Origin: Sphingobacteriales bacterium
GTDB lineage: Bacteria > Bacteroidota > Bacteroidia > Chitinophagales > Chitinophagaceae
DNA: 59,010 bases
NCBI GenBank assembly: GCA_024642285.1
Contig: JAHEBJ010000009.1
Span: 1-59,010, forward strand
Direction of reading: 5' to 3'
In this document: in pieces, positions 26,407 through 35,623 of the stretch
Position numbering within the stretch: the first letter of the stretch is position 1
Layout of the letters: each line of letters opens with the position of its first letter
Notes under the pieces: generated by a model
Seen by the model: the letters and a program-made list of their open reading frames with translations, nothing else
The model's database searches: none
What the model was told of the DNA's origin: nothing
Position numbers and translations under genes: made by a program

Positions 26407-27843
26407 TTATTGCTGGGCCGGATATGAATGTTTGATCAGCGAATCTTTTTTTACCGATAAAGAATCGGTATTAAGTTCTTTTGCAGATATGATCCATTCT
26501 GGTTTTAAAATCCATTTACCATCTTCAAAACTCAAATAGAATACTCTTACGATTGCTCCCTCAGAGCTTTCTTCTTTAATAATGATTTGTTTTGCTGCAT
26601 CATTCTCTTTTTCAGCTACAGGTATAATTAAATTTTCAGGAAGAAAAGAACTTTCGGTTTCGTAAACAAGGTCAACAGGTTTAGTTTTTACAACAGGGGT
26701 CGGTTTAGTTTTATTTGAAATATTGACCAAAGGATCTTCATTTATATTTTCAGAAATATTTTCTTTTGCGCTGAATTCATTTACAATAGTCTTTCCTAAA
26801 TCTGCATTGGTTACAAGAGAATTATTTACAGGTAAATAAGGAATGCCGGCAGTGGCATTAACGCTGAAATGACTACTGCCTGATTCAGTGATCAGCGCTA
26901 TTGAAAGCATGGATATCAAAATCAACCCCACAATCGGTGCGACGATATTAAATCGGAATGGCTCGGTAAGTACTTTTTCATTAGTGAAAAAACGAATGCG
27001 GTGTAAAAGGTTTCTTTTATTGTTAACAGCAGCCAGCTGAAACGCAGGGATAGCTTTTTTCATCTTCTCGGCTTGTAATAATGTTTCAGCATACAGGGCA
27101 GGCGAGTAGTTAAAACTAATGACCTGTATATCACAATTCAATTCTCTCTCAAGTCGTATTCTTTTACAGATACCAATAATCGCCGGATTGAAAAAGAATA
27201 ACGTTTCAGCAAGAATTAAAAACCAGTTGAGCAGGTAATCATTTGTGCGGATATGAGCTAACTCATGCAGGATAAGGGTTTCAGCCTGCGTAACACTGAT
27301 GTTATTCAGCAATGCAACAGGCAATAATATTACCGGTTTAAAATAGCCGAATGTGACTGGTGTTTGAACAGAATGGCTGAGCCAGAGTTTTACTTTTCTT
27401 TTTATACCAAACTGGTGGGCTTTTAATTCGGTAAAAAGTTTAAGTTCAACCACGGGTTTTTGCAGGCTGGTTTTAAAATTTAATTTAAAGCGATACCAAT
27501 TAATCAAAGCCTGAAGCAATTTATAACTAATGGCAAAAATGTATATGCCGAAGATCCAGGGCGCTGCTGCCTGTAAAGTTTCAACACTGATGAGGCTGGT
27601 AACAGCAGAAGTCATTATCCCAATGCCAGATGAGGTACTGCTGTCAAAAAAATAAAATGAAAAAGTAAAAATTGATATAACCACCTGGGTGAATAAAGCC
27701 GCATACAATACATTCCTTTTAGCAAGAGGAGCATTGTTCTTGTGCATGATATTATCTACAGCAAGGTACAACAGAACCAACATAGCTGCCTGCCATAAGC
27801 TGTGCAACATAGTCATGCAAAAACTGTAAGAAAAAGCCATCAT
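26407..27843 (-). CDS. M56 family metallopeptidase, BlaR1-like, without penicillin-sensor domain
   Basis: 478 residues. Membrane segments lie near 10-30, 45-65, 95-115 and 205-225, with one near 292-312. The zinc motif HELAH is at 193-197 (TLILHELAHIRTNDYLLNW), and RLERELNCD at about 230-238 supplies the likely third ligand. In BlaR1/MecR1 this domain is activated by an external sensor and leads to destruction of the BlaI repressor. Here the C-terminal 165 residues are charged and low in complexity, with no penicillin-binding motif, so the signal sensed is unknown. It starts 33 bases after blaI and shares its promoter. Confidence 0.88.
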   Translation of the reverse strand: MMAFSYSFCMTMLHSLWQAAMLVLLYLAVDNIMHKNNAPLAKRNVLYAALFTQVVISIFTFSFYFFDSSTSSGIGIMTSAVTSLISVETLQAAAPWIFGIYIFAISYKLLQALINWYRFKLNFKTSLQKPVVELKLFTELKAHQFGIKRKVKLWLSHSVQTPVTFGYFKPVILLPVALLNNISVTQAETLILHELAHIRTNDYLLNWFLILAETLFFFNPAIIGICKRIRLERELNCDIQVISFNYSPALYAETLLQAEKMKKAIPAFQLAAVNNKRNLLHRIRFFTNEKVLTEPFRFNIVAPIVGLILISMLSIALITESGSSHFSVNATAGIPYLPVNNSLVTNADLGKTIVNEFSAKENISENINEDPLVNISNKTKPTPVVKTKPVDLVYETESSFLPENLIIPVAEKENDAAKQIIIKEESSEGAIVRVFYLSFEDGKWILKPEWIISAKELNTDSLSVKKDSLIKHSYPAQQ

Positions 27844-27876
27844 AATCGGGTTCCTGTTTTATTTACGATTACCGTT

Positions 27877-28263
27877 CTATTTTCCTTTTTTAAGTTGGTT
27901 GATCAATTGCTGAATCTTTTCAAGCTCTTCCTCACTGGCATCATGTCCTCCCAATGCCTGCAAAACCAGGTCGGATGATGAGCCTGCAAATAATGAATTG
28001 ATCATTTTATTCAAAAACTGTTGCTGTGTTTTTTCACGGGTAACAGCAGGTTGATAGATATGTGTTTTGTTGCTGTCGTCACGGGTTACCAAACCCTTTT
28101 CAAACATAATCTGCATCAATTTGAGAGTAGTGGTATATCCGGCATCTTTGGTTTTCAAAAGTTCTTCATGTACGGTTCTAACTGTTGCCGACTTCTCATT
28201 CCACAATACCTGGAGTATTTCCAGTTCACTTTCGGTGGGTTTATTACTTTTAATTAATGTCAT
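27877..28263 (-). CDS. BlaI/MecI-type transcriptional repressor
   Basis: 128 residues. Winged-helix protein: LTESELEILQ-type opening (KPTESELEILQVLWNEKSATVRTVHEEL), TTLKLMQIMFEKGLVTRD for the recognition helix and wing, then a C-terminal dimerisation part. BlaI-type repressors bind paired inverted repeats and are cleaved by the partner M56 protease. Two dyads upstream overlap the promoter, which fits autoregulation of this two-gene unit. Confidence 0.92.
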   Translation of the reverse strand: MTLIKSNKPTESELEILQVLWNEKSATVRTVHEELLKTKDAGYTTTLKLMQIMFEKGLVTRDDSNKTHIYQPAVTREKTQQQFLNKMINSLFAGSSSDLVLQALGGHDASEEELEKIQQLINQLKKGK

Positions 28264-28265
28264 AG

Positions 28266-28305
28266 TACGAGTGTTTTCGTAAGCAATTTACGATTTTAGT
28301 CGTAA
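28266..28305. promoter_or_regulatory. Two tandem BlaI-type operators
   Basis: Site 1: TTACGA (28288-28293), 6 bases, TCGTAA (28300-28305). Site 2: TACGA (28266-28270), 6 bases, TCGTA (28277-28281). Both have the same half-site and the same 6-base spacer, with centres 23 bases apart, directly upstream of the repressor start codon. Confidence 0.8.
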
Positions 28306-28313
28306 TAACCAAA
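28283..28313 (-). promoter_or_regulatory. Promoter of the BlaI/M56 unit
   Basis: On the minus strand TTTG (28313-28310), a 19-base spacer, then TAAATTGC (28290-28283), a 6-of-8 match to TAnnTTTG. Operator 1 fills most of the spacer and operator 2 covers the expected start of transcription. Confidence 0.6.
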
Positions 28314-28437
28314 TCCAATTAATACTGATTTTAGATTTTTAACGTTTTTTAACAATTGGCTGCAGAAAAAAAGCCCTCAGAAAATGGAAAAATGCGCAGA
28401 AAATCCTTCTGCGTTATCTGCGACGTCTACGGGCATC

Positions 28438-28467
28438 AAAAAAGCCCCACCGAAAAACAGCGGGGCT
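28438..28467 (-). terminator. Terminator of the pyrophosphatase gene
   Basis: AGCCCC (28443-28448) pairs with GGGGCT (28462-28467). On the minus strand the stem is followed by a T-run (complement of the A-run from 28438). It lies just past the hppA stop. Confidence 0.8.
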
Positions 28468-28489
28468 TCAATATCAGTTTATATTAAAA

Positions 28490-30916
28490 TTACTTTTTTG
28501 TAGTGTTGATATTTAGTTTTGCATCACCCAACGCATCTAAAAAAGATTTATATTTAGAAGCAACTTCAGCGGCAACTTCTTTTCCATTGAGTGAAAGTTT
28601 TCCTTTATCCAGCGAAAGTTCAAAATTATCTTTTTCAATTACCTTATCTGCAGCCAGAGCATCTATCAATGCATCAACTGGAGCTTTCAATGCATTTGCA
28701 TCTGCAGTAACCGTTATTTCTGCTGTGTTGGTGCTGTCGTTCTTAACAATAGAAATTTCTTTTGTTACTTCCTGCATTACAGCTTTTGGCGCAGCTGAAC
28801 CGTACATGCCGGCCAGAGTAGGAGCAATAACCAATGATACAATCGACATTAATTTTATAAGGATGTTCATTGATGGACCAGAAGTGTCTTTAAAAGGATC
28901 ACCAACAGTATCTCCGGTTACAGAGGCCTTATGTGGTTCTGATTTTTTGTAGAACATCTCACCATTGATCTCAACACCAGTTTCAAAAGATTTTTTAGCG
29001 TTATCCCATGCACCACCTGCGTTGTTCTGGAACATTCCCATCAATACACCACTTACGGTAGCACCGGCCAAAAATCCGCCCAAAACCTCGGGACCAAAAG
29101 CAAAACCAATAATTACTGGTGTAATTAATGCGATGGCACCTGGTAACATCATTTTCTTCAATGATGCTTCAGTAGAAATGGCTACGCACTTGTCGTACTC
29201 AGGCTTTCCGGTACCTTCCATAATACCGGGAATAGTACGGAATTGTCGGCGCACTTCTTCCACCATGGCCATGGCAGCTTCGCCAACGGCACGGATGGCC
29301 AGAGAAGAGAAAATGAAAGGTATCATTCCTCCTACAAACAAACCTGCCAATACCGGCGCTTTATAAATATCAATACCATCAATACCGCTGATACCAACAA
29401 AAGCGGCAAACAAAGCCAAAGCGGTTAATGCTGCAGAAGCGATTGCAAAACCTTTACCGGTTGCAGCAGTCGTATTACCAACAGCATCTAAAATATCCGT
29501 TTTTTCACGAACGTCTTTTGGTAGTTCACTCATTTCAGCAATACCACCCGCATTATCGGCAATAGGTCCGAAAGCGTCAATTGCTAACTGCATGGCAGTA
29601 GTCGCCATCATACCGGCAGCAGCAATAGCCACGCCGTACAAACCTGCACACCAGAAACTCATATAAATACCGGAAGCTAAAACCAAAATCGGTAAGAAAG
29701 TACTTTCCATACCCATCGCCAAACCACCAATGATATTGGTTGCATGACCAGTTCCGCTCTGGCGTATGATTGTGTTTACCGGGCGCTTGCCCATTGCAGT
29801 ATAATACTCAGTGATCATACTCATCAGCGTTCCAACAACCAACCCAACCATTATAGCACCAAAAACACCATTCTTTGTGAACTCATGTCCACGTAAAGTC
29901 ATTGTATCCGGCATTAAAAAATTAACCAGGAAATAAGAAGCAATTGCAGTGATTACAATTGAACCGTAATTACCCATGTTTAAAGCGTTCTGTACTTTTT
30001 GAGTACTTAAACCTGCGCTGTCGCTGATGCGTACAAACCAGGTTCCAACAATAGAGAAAATAATTCCCATTGCCGCAATCAACATCGGCAAAAGAATAGG
30101 AGACATGCCACCAAAAGCATCGGTCATTGCATCTGTTTCTCTTCCTAAAACCATTGTTGCTAAAACTGTGGCAACATAAGAACCGAAAAGATCAGCACCC
30201 ATACCGGCCACATCACCTACGTTATCACCCACGTTATCGGCAATAGTTGCAGGGTTACGAGGATCATCTTCAGGAATGCCTGCTTCAACTTTTCCCACAA
30301 GATCAGCACCTACGTCAGCAGCTTTTGTATAAATACCGCCACCAACACGTGCAAACAAAGCAATTGACTCAGCACCTAAACTAAAGCCGGTTAAAATTTC
30401 TATGGTTTTCTCCATCTCATGACTATCAACAGCAGCTTCTGGAGCAAAGATCATTTTTAAAACGATGAACAATCCGCCAAGACCTAATACCGCAAGTCCG
30501 GCAACACCTAAACCCATGACACTACCACCGGTAAAAGAAACTTTAAGCGCTTTTGATAAACTGGTACGGGCAGCCTGTGCAGTACGCACATTAGCCTTGG
30601 TGGCTACTTTCATACCTATAAACCCTGCAAGTGCGCTAAAGAACGCACCGATTACAAATGCAATGGCTATACTCCAATGACTGTTGGCATTGCTGTAACC
30701 CATTACGCCCAACAAAAGGGCGCCAATGATAACAAAATAAGTAAGGATCTTGTATTCGGCTTTCAGAAAAGCCATTGCTCCTTCAGCAATATAATTGCTG
30801 ATCTCTTTCATGCGGTCGTTACCAGCATCTTGTTTTGAAACCCAGGCAAACTTTATAAAAGTGTAGAGTAATCCTACGATACCCATTGCCGGCACAACAT
30901 AAATCAGATTGTTCAT
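28490..30916 (-). CDS. hppA: Membrane-bound ion-translocating pyrophosphatase
   Basis: Start chosen at the ATG at 30916 ([12 protein letters not shown]), where family similarity begins; the frame is open 34 codons further up, but that part has no family character and overlaps the promoter. 808 residues with about 16 membrane segments. It hydrolyses pyrophosphate to pump H+ or Na+. Substrate motif [21 protein letters not shown] and [12 protein letters not shown] are intact. [10 protein letters not shown] has Ala484 and Gly487, the pattern of K+-dependent enzymes. The last 100 residues or so (about 709-808) form a soluble tail unusual for the family. Confidence 0.95.
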   Translation of the reverse strand: MNNLIYVVPAMGIVGLLYTFIKFAWVSKQDAGNDRMKEISNYIAEGAMAFLKAEYKILTYFVIIGALLLGVMGYSNANSHWSIAIAFVIGAFFSALAGFIGMKVATKANVRTAQAARTSLSKALKVSFTGGSVMGLGVAGLAVLGLGGLFIVLKMIFAPEAAVDSHEMEKTIEILTGFSLGAESIALFARVGGGIYTKAADVGADLVGKVEAGIPEDDPRNPATIADNVGDNVGDVAGMGADLFGSYVATVLATMVLGRETDAMTDAFGGMSPILLPMLIAAMGIIFSIVGTWFVRISDSAGLSTQKVQNALNMGNYGSIVITAIASYFLVNFLMPDTMTLRGHEFTKNGVFGAIMVGLVVGTLMSMITEYYTAMGKRPVNTIIRQSGTGHATNIIGGLAMGMESTFLPILVLASGIYMSFWCAGLYGVAIAAAGMMATTAMQLAIDAFGPIADNAGGIAEMSELPKDVREKTDILDAVGNTTAATGKGFAIASAALTALALFAAFVGISGIDGIDIYKAPVLAGLFVGGMIPFIFSSLAIRAVGEAAMAMVEEVRRQFRTIPGIMEGTGKPEYDKCVAISTEASLKKMMLPGAIALITPVIIGFAFGPEVLGGFLAGATVSGVLMGMFQNNAGGAWDNAKKSFETGVEINGEMFYKKSEPHKASVTGDTVGDPFKDTSGPSMNILIKLMSIVSLVIAPTLAGMYGSAAPKAVMQEVTKEISIVKNDSTNTAEITVTADANALKAPVDALIDALAADKVIEKDNFELSLDKGKLSLNGKEVAAEVASKYKSFLDALGDAKLNINTTKK

Positions 30917-30945
30917 AAGTAGTATTTGTTCTGTTTTTTGGACGG

Positions 30946-30953
30946 CAAAAATA
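30946..30953 (-). promoter_or_regulatory. Candidate -7 box of hppA
   Basis: TATTTTTG on the minus strand, 30 bases before the chosen hppA start, fits TAnnTTTG. The -33 element is weak. It lies inside the longer open frame, which supports the shorter start. Confidence 0.45.
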
Positions 30954-31183
30954 GGGCAAATGGAGTGAAAAACTGGAATTGGGGCACTAGAATTTGAGAT
31001 TATCCATGCATAAAACACAAATCGGGCATTAAAATATTGTTCCGCATTGCTAAGTCACTGGTTATTGGGGTAATAATCAACTGAGATTATCATATCCCGA
31101 ACTCCGGTATTTGCATTATATTTAAAACAATTTGTGTTCTGCATCCTTTTAAATTCACATTTTACTATTTAGAAAGGTAGATT

Positions 31184-34100
31184 ATGAAGAAAAAATTATT
31201 ACTTGCGGGAGTGTTAGTTTTCCTTTTTCAGGATACAATAAACAATCTTTCTTTTCCTGAAATGCAGGTCCATAAGGGAAAAGTATCGCAAGGTTTTTCA
31301 AACCCAAGTCAACGCAATCCTGCAGCTCTTACCTCAAGTATCCCTTTTTGGGAACTTGGTAACCAAAAAAACAATGATAAAGATCAAGCAACTTTAAAGG
31401 AAAGTAATTGGTATACAGATGCAATGAAAGGAATTGAAGAAATGGAGTATGAAATAAACTATGATGAAGCTTCCAGAAGTTATGCCTCTCCAAACCGCAA
31501 ACAAAACCTCCGTTCTTTTTATACTGCAGATAAATTCACTTTGTTACCGCGAAATGACAGCGCTGATAAATGGAAGCTGGCTCTTACTTTACAAGGAATT
31601 TATTCGGGGAAGAAAAGGATTTACAAACCTGCAAAAAATGCTGATGTAATTCAAAATGGCAAAATCATACGGTTCAATCACGATAACGATTTTACTGTTG
31701 AATACATCAACAATAAAGAAGGTGTAAGGCAAAATTTTATTGTAGAAAAAGAACCTGTTGGTAAACTACAAACCATCATTATAAAATTACAAACTAATAA
31801 AGGGTGGTTTGTGAATAAAGTAAATGACAAAGAAATACACTTTGCAAAAGAAAAAAAGAATGGTTACGATAAAAAAATCACTTACAATGATTTAAAAGTT
31901 TGGGATGCGGATAATAAAGAACTGGAAGCCGGCTTTGACGTAGCCAATAATAAACTGAGAATAATTGTAAATACCCAAAATGCGGTTTATCCCATAACTA
32001 TTGATCCCCTTAGTACAACAGCAGCCGCTATTATAGAGAGCAAACAGGCAAATGCAGAACTGGGCTGGTCGGTAGCATCGGCTGGCGATGTAAATGGAGA
32101 CGGATACAGCGATGTAATAGTTGGAGCTTATTCATTTGATAATGGCCAGACTGATGAAGGTGCTGCATTTATTTACCATGGTTCGGCAACGGGTATCAGC
32201 ACAACTGCAGCAGCCATGGTAGAAAGTAACCAGGCGGGTGCATCAATGGGCTCATCAGTTTCAACAGCAGGAGATGTAAATGGCGACGGTTACAGCGATA
32301 TTATTGTTGGTGCAAACTATTATAGTAACGGTAACACCAATGAAGGCGCTGCTTTTATATATCATGGTTCTGCTGGTGGTATCAATACAACAGCGGCAGC
32401 AATTGTTGAATCAAATCAAAATCTTGCTTATATGGGAGGGTCTGTATCTTCTGCCGGCGATGTGAATGGAGATGGGTATAGTGATGTGATTGCAGGAGCA
32501 ATACAATATAACAACGGTGAAACAGATGAAGGCGCTGCATTTATTTACCATGGCTCTTCTAGTGGAATTAATACCATTGCAGCGGTAATATTAGAAAGTA
32601 ACCAGGTATCAGCTTTTTTTGGAAGATCAGTCGCTTCGGCAGGTGATGTGAATGGTGATGGATACAGCGATGTGATAGTTGGAGCTGATAGTTTTGATAA
32701 TGGCGAAACCGATGAGGGCGCTGCTTTTGTATATCATGGGTCGGCAGCCGGCATTAATTCTGCAGCAGCTGCCATGGTAGAAAGTAACCTGGCAAACGCA
32801 TCCATGGGCATATCTGTCTCTTCCGCCGGTGATGTAAATGGCGATGGATACAGCGATGTAATTGTAGGCATTTATGCCTATACCAATGGCCAAAACCAGG
32901 AAGGCGCTGCTGCTATCTACCATGGTTCTGCAGTGGGCATAAATACTTCAGCTGCTCTTATGTTGGAATCTAACCAGAACATGGCTTTTTTTGGCCATGC
33001 AGTTGCGGCGGCTGGAGATGTAAACGGCGATGGGTACAGCGATGTAATTGTTGGTGCAAACTATTATGATAACGGCCAGGTTGATGAAGGGGCTGCATTT
33101 GTATATCAGGGTTCGTCAACCGGTATCAATCCCACGTTTGTGGCATTGGTAGAAATAAACCAGGCTGGTGCTTTATTTGGAAATGCAGTTGCCGCAGCAG
33201 GTGATGTAAACGGAGATGGATATAGCGATGTGATAGTGGGGAGTAATTTTTATTCAAACAGTGAAACTCATGAAGGAGCAGCTTTTGTTTACCACGGCGC
33301 TCCATCCGGTTTATCTACTGCACCTAAAGATTTTCTCGATGATGCCGACCAGGCAGGTGCCTATTTTGGCTGGAGCGTGGCCAGTGCAGGAGATGTAAAC
33401 GGCGATGGGTTCAGTGATGTTATCATTGGTGCTTTTCAATACGATGGAGGTAATAATAACGAAGGCCGTGCCTTTGTGTATTATGGTTCTGCAGCAGGTT
33501 TAAGCCCGATTCCCGATGTCATCCTTGATGATGCCAATCAGGATTTTGCTTTTTTTGGCAACAGTGTAGCCAGTGCCGGCGATGTAAACGGCGATGGCTA
33601 TGATGATGTAATTATAGGCGCCTGGCAATATAATGAGCCAACTATCAATAATGGAGGCAGGGCATACATTCATCACGGCAGTTCAACCGGTTTAAGCTTT
33701 TCACCTAATACCATTCTTGATGGTGTTAATCAGGCCGGCGCTTATTTTGGCATCAGCGTTGCCGGTGCAGGCGATGTAAATGGAGATGGTTATGCTGATG
33801 TTATTGTTGGTGCATATCAGTATGATGGCGGACCAGTTTTTAATGAAGGAGCTGCCTTTGTTTATCATGGCAGTGCAACCGGCGTAAGTACGGTACCAAA
33901 TAGTGTTCTTGATGATGCCGACCAGGCAAGTGCTCAGTTTGGTATCAGCGTTGCCGGGGCAGGTGATGTAAATGGAGATGGTTACGGCGATGTGATTGTT
34001 GGCGCCAATCTGTATGATCAGCCCGGTTTTACAAACGAGGGCAGGGCTTTTGTGTATCATGGTTCTGTCGCCGGACTGGGGGCATCACCCGCAAGAATTC

Positions 34101-35608
34101 TTGATGATGCAAACCAAGCAAATGCAAATTTTGGTTACAGTGTAGCAAGTGCAGGCGATGTAAATGGGGATGGGTTTAGTGATGTTATTGTTGGTGCCAA
34201 TCAATATGATGAAGGAGCAAATATTGATGAAGGCCAGGCTTGGGTTTATCACGGATCTGCGGCGGGTGTAAGTACCATTCCTAATAGTATTTTAGACGAT
34301 GCAAATAGGCCAAGTTCATCCTTTGGGCACAGTGTGGCCAGCACCGGTGATGTAAATGGAGATGGCTACAGCGATGTAATAGTAGGGGCTGTTGCTTATG
34401 ATGATGGATTCATGAACGAAGGCCGGGCGTTTATTTATCATGGATCTTCCACAGGATTAAGTGCTGTCCCCGATAATATACTTGATGACGGCAATCAATT
34501 AACTGCATTATTTGGTAATTCAGTTGCTGGCGCCGGAGATATTAATGGTGATGGTTTTAGTGATGTAATTGTTGGATGTTATTTCTTTGATGATCCGCCA
34601 TATACTGATGAAGGGCGTGCATTTGTTTACTATGGTAATAATGGTGGAGGACCTCCAAATAATCTGAGACTTTATAACACTGATCTTGTTACACCGATAT
34701 CGCATTTTAATACAACCGAACCCGGTTTCTTTGGCGCAGGCCTTTTTACAAAATCGCCTTTGGGAAGAGTAAAAGGAAAACTGGTTTGGGAAGTTAAAGC
34801 ACAGGGAGTTCCGTTCAGTGGTAATCCTATAACCAATAGTACGGCTTATTTAAGTAAGCAATCTGCTTTCTCCGATTTAGGATTGACAGGCGTAGAATTA
34901 AAAAATAATGTTGCCAAACAAGGCAGGTCAAACAAATTACGGGTGAGGGTTGAGTTCGATAAAATAACTGCCATTACCGGTCAGGTGTATGGGCCATGGC
35001 GTTACCCGCCAGGTTATTTAAAAGGTGCAAACGGACAGGGCTCGGTGCCGCTGCCCATCACACTGATAAGCTTTAACGGGCAGTTTATTAATGCAGATGA
35101 TGTGAAGCTGAACTGGATAACTGCTAATGAAATAAACGTACGGGATTTTATTGTAGAGAGAAGTTTGGATGGAATAAACTATACAGCTGTGGGCATGTTA
35201 CCGGCAAGAGGGCAGGGCAGTACCAGAACCGATTATTCATTTATTGACAGGAATGTGCAACAGAATTTAATTTTCTATCGGTTAAAAATTAATGACAGGA
35301 ATGGTGACCTGTCTTATTCAAATATTGTTTCGCTTAAAAGAAATAGTATAGTGAAGGGCTTTGTTTCTCCAAATCCGGCGCAGCAGGGCACCAATACTAA
35401 AATAACTATATTTTCTCAAACCGCTGATCATCCTGTTAGCATTGTTGTAACTGGTTCGACAGGTCAGGCTGTGTTGAAATTTGATGATGTGTTGAATAAA
35501 GATAAAAATGAACTGCGGCTGCCCACCAATAAATTGTCAAAAGGAATTTACCTGGTTACCGTTTTCGGAAATGAGATTAAAGAAACTTACCGGCTTGTGA
35601 TACAGTAA
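31184..35608 (+). CDS. FG-GAP repeat protein, two predicted seven-bladed propellers, T9SS type A
   Basis: 1474 residues. Signal-anchor-like N-terminus, then an N-terminal region of about 260 residues ending YPITIDPLS. Fourteen integrin-alpha-like FG-GAP repeats follow, each about 62 residues with GDVNGDGYSDVIVGA, whose DxNxDGxxD loop binds calcium in integrins. After them come a domain of about 110 residues, the Fn3-like stretch VKLNWITANEINVRDFIVERS, and a type A sorting domain (GFVSPNPAQQGTNTKITIF to TYRLVIQ). Expected to be secreted or surface-bound through type IX secretion. Ligand unknown. Convergent with nnr, 15 bases apart. Confidence 0.92.
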   Translation: MKKKLLLAGVLVFLFQDTINNLSFPEMQVHKGKVSQGFSNPSQRNPAALTSSIPFWELGNQKNNDKDQATLKESNWYTDAMKGIEEMEYEINYDEASRSYASPNRKQNLRSFYTADKFTLLPRNDSADKWKLALTLQGIYSGKKRIYKPAKNADVIQNGKIIRFNHDNDFTVEYINNKEGVRQNFIVEKEPVGKLQTIIIKLQTNKGWFVNKVNDKEIHFAKEKKNGYDKKITYNDLKVWDADNKELEAGFDVANNKLRIIVNTQNAVYPITIDPLSTTAAAIIESKQANAELGWSVASAGDVNGDGYSDVIVGAYSFDNGQTDEGAAFIYHGSATGISTTAAAMVESNQAGASMGSSVSTAGDVNGDGYSDIIVGANYYSNGNTNEGAAFIYHGSAGGINTTAAAIVESNQNLAYMGGSVSSAGDVNGDGYSDVIAGAIQYNNGETDEGAAFIYHGSSSGINTIAAVILESNQVSAFFGRSVASAGDVNGDGYSDVIVGADSFDNGETDEGAAFVYHGSAAGINSAAAAMVESNLANASMGISVSSAGDVNGDGYSDVIVGIYAYTNGQNQEGAAAIYHGSAVGINTSAALMLESNQNMAFFGHAVAAAGDVNGDGYSDVIVGANYYDNGQVDEGAAFVYQGSSTGINPTFVALVEINQAGALFGNAVAAAGDVNGDGYSDVIVGSNFYSNSETHEGAAFVYHGAPSGLSTAPKDFLDDADQAGAYFGWSVASAGDVNGDGFSDVIIGAFQYDGGNNNEGRAFVYYGSAAGLSPIPDVILDDANQDFAFFGNSVASAGDVNGDGYDDVIIGAWQYNEPTINNGGRAYIHHGSSTGLSFSPNTILDGVNQAGAYFGISVAGAGDVNGDGYADVIVGAYQYDGGPVFNEGAAFVYHGSATGVSTVPNSVLDDADQASAQFGISVAGAGDVNGDGYGDVIVGANLYDQPGFTNEGRAFVYHGSVAGLGASPARILDDANQANANFGYSVASAGDVNGDGFSDVIVGANQYDEGANIDEGQAWVYHGSAAGVSTIPNSILDDANRPSSSFGHSVASTGDVNGDGYSDVIVGAVAYDDGFMNEGRAFIYHGSSTGLSAVPDNILDDGNQLTALFGNSVAGAGDINGDGFSDVIVGCYFFDDPPYTDEGRAFVYYGNNGGGPPNNLRLYNTDLVTPISHFNTTEPGFFGAGLFTKSPLGRVKGKLVWEVKAQGVPFSGNPITNSTAYLSKQSAFSDLGLTGVELKNNVAKQGRSNKLRVRVEFDKITAITGQVYGPWRYPPGYLKGANGQGSVPLPITLISFNGQFINADDVKLNWITANEINVRDFIVERSLDGINYTAVGMLPARGQGSTRTDYSFIDRNVQQNLIFYRLKINDRNGDLSYSNIVSLKRNSIVKGFVSPNPAQQGTNTKITIFSQTADHPVSIVVTGSTGQAVLKFDDVLNKDKNELRLPTNKLSKGIYLVTVFGNEIKETYRLVIQ
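32001..34655 (+). repeat. Fourteen FG-GAP coding repeats in two groups of seven
   Basis: Period about 186-195 bases. Repeats 1-7 are joined by linkers of the AAxVESNQ type, repeats 8-14 by linkers of the xILDDANQ type. The change falls near 33315. All 14 contain GD(V/I)NGDG. Confidence 0.9.
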
Positions 35609-35623
35609 TTTATTTGCTGTTGA

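Noticed and set aside
26407..28263. Beta-lactam resistance operon
   Set aside because: There is no beta-lactamase and the M56 protein lacks the penicillin-binding sensor domain.
28503..29366. Open frames of 149 and 133 codons antisense to hppA
   Set aside because: They arise opposite a well-conserved gene with biased codons and show no family pattern.
30917..31018. Upstream start of hppA adding 34 residues
   Set aside because: The extension has no family character, overlaps the likely promoter box, and conserved sequence begins at the ATG at 30916.
32001..34655. Regular repeats as a CRISPR array
   Set aside because: The repeats are coding, about 190 bases long, and encode FG-GAP blades.
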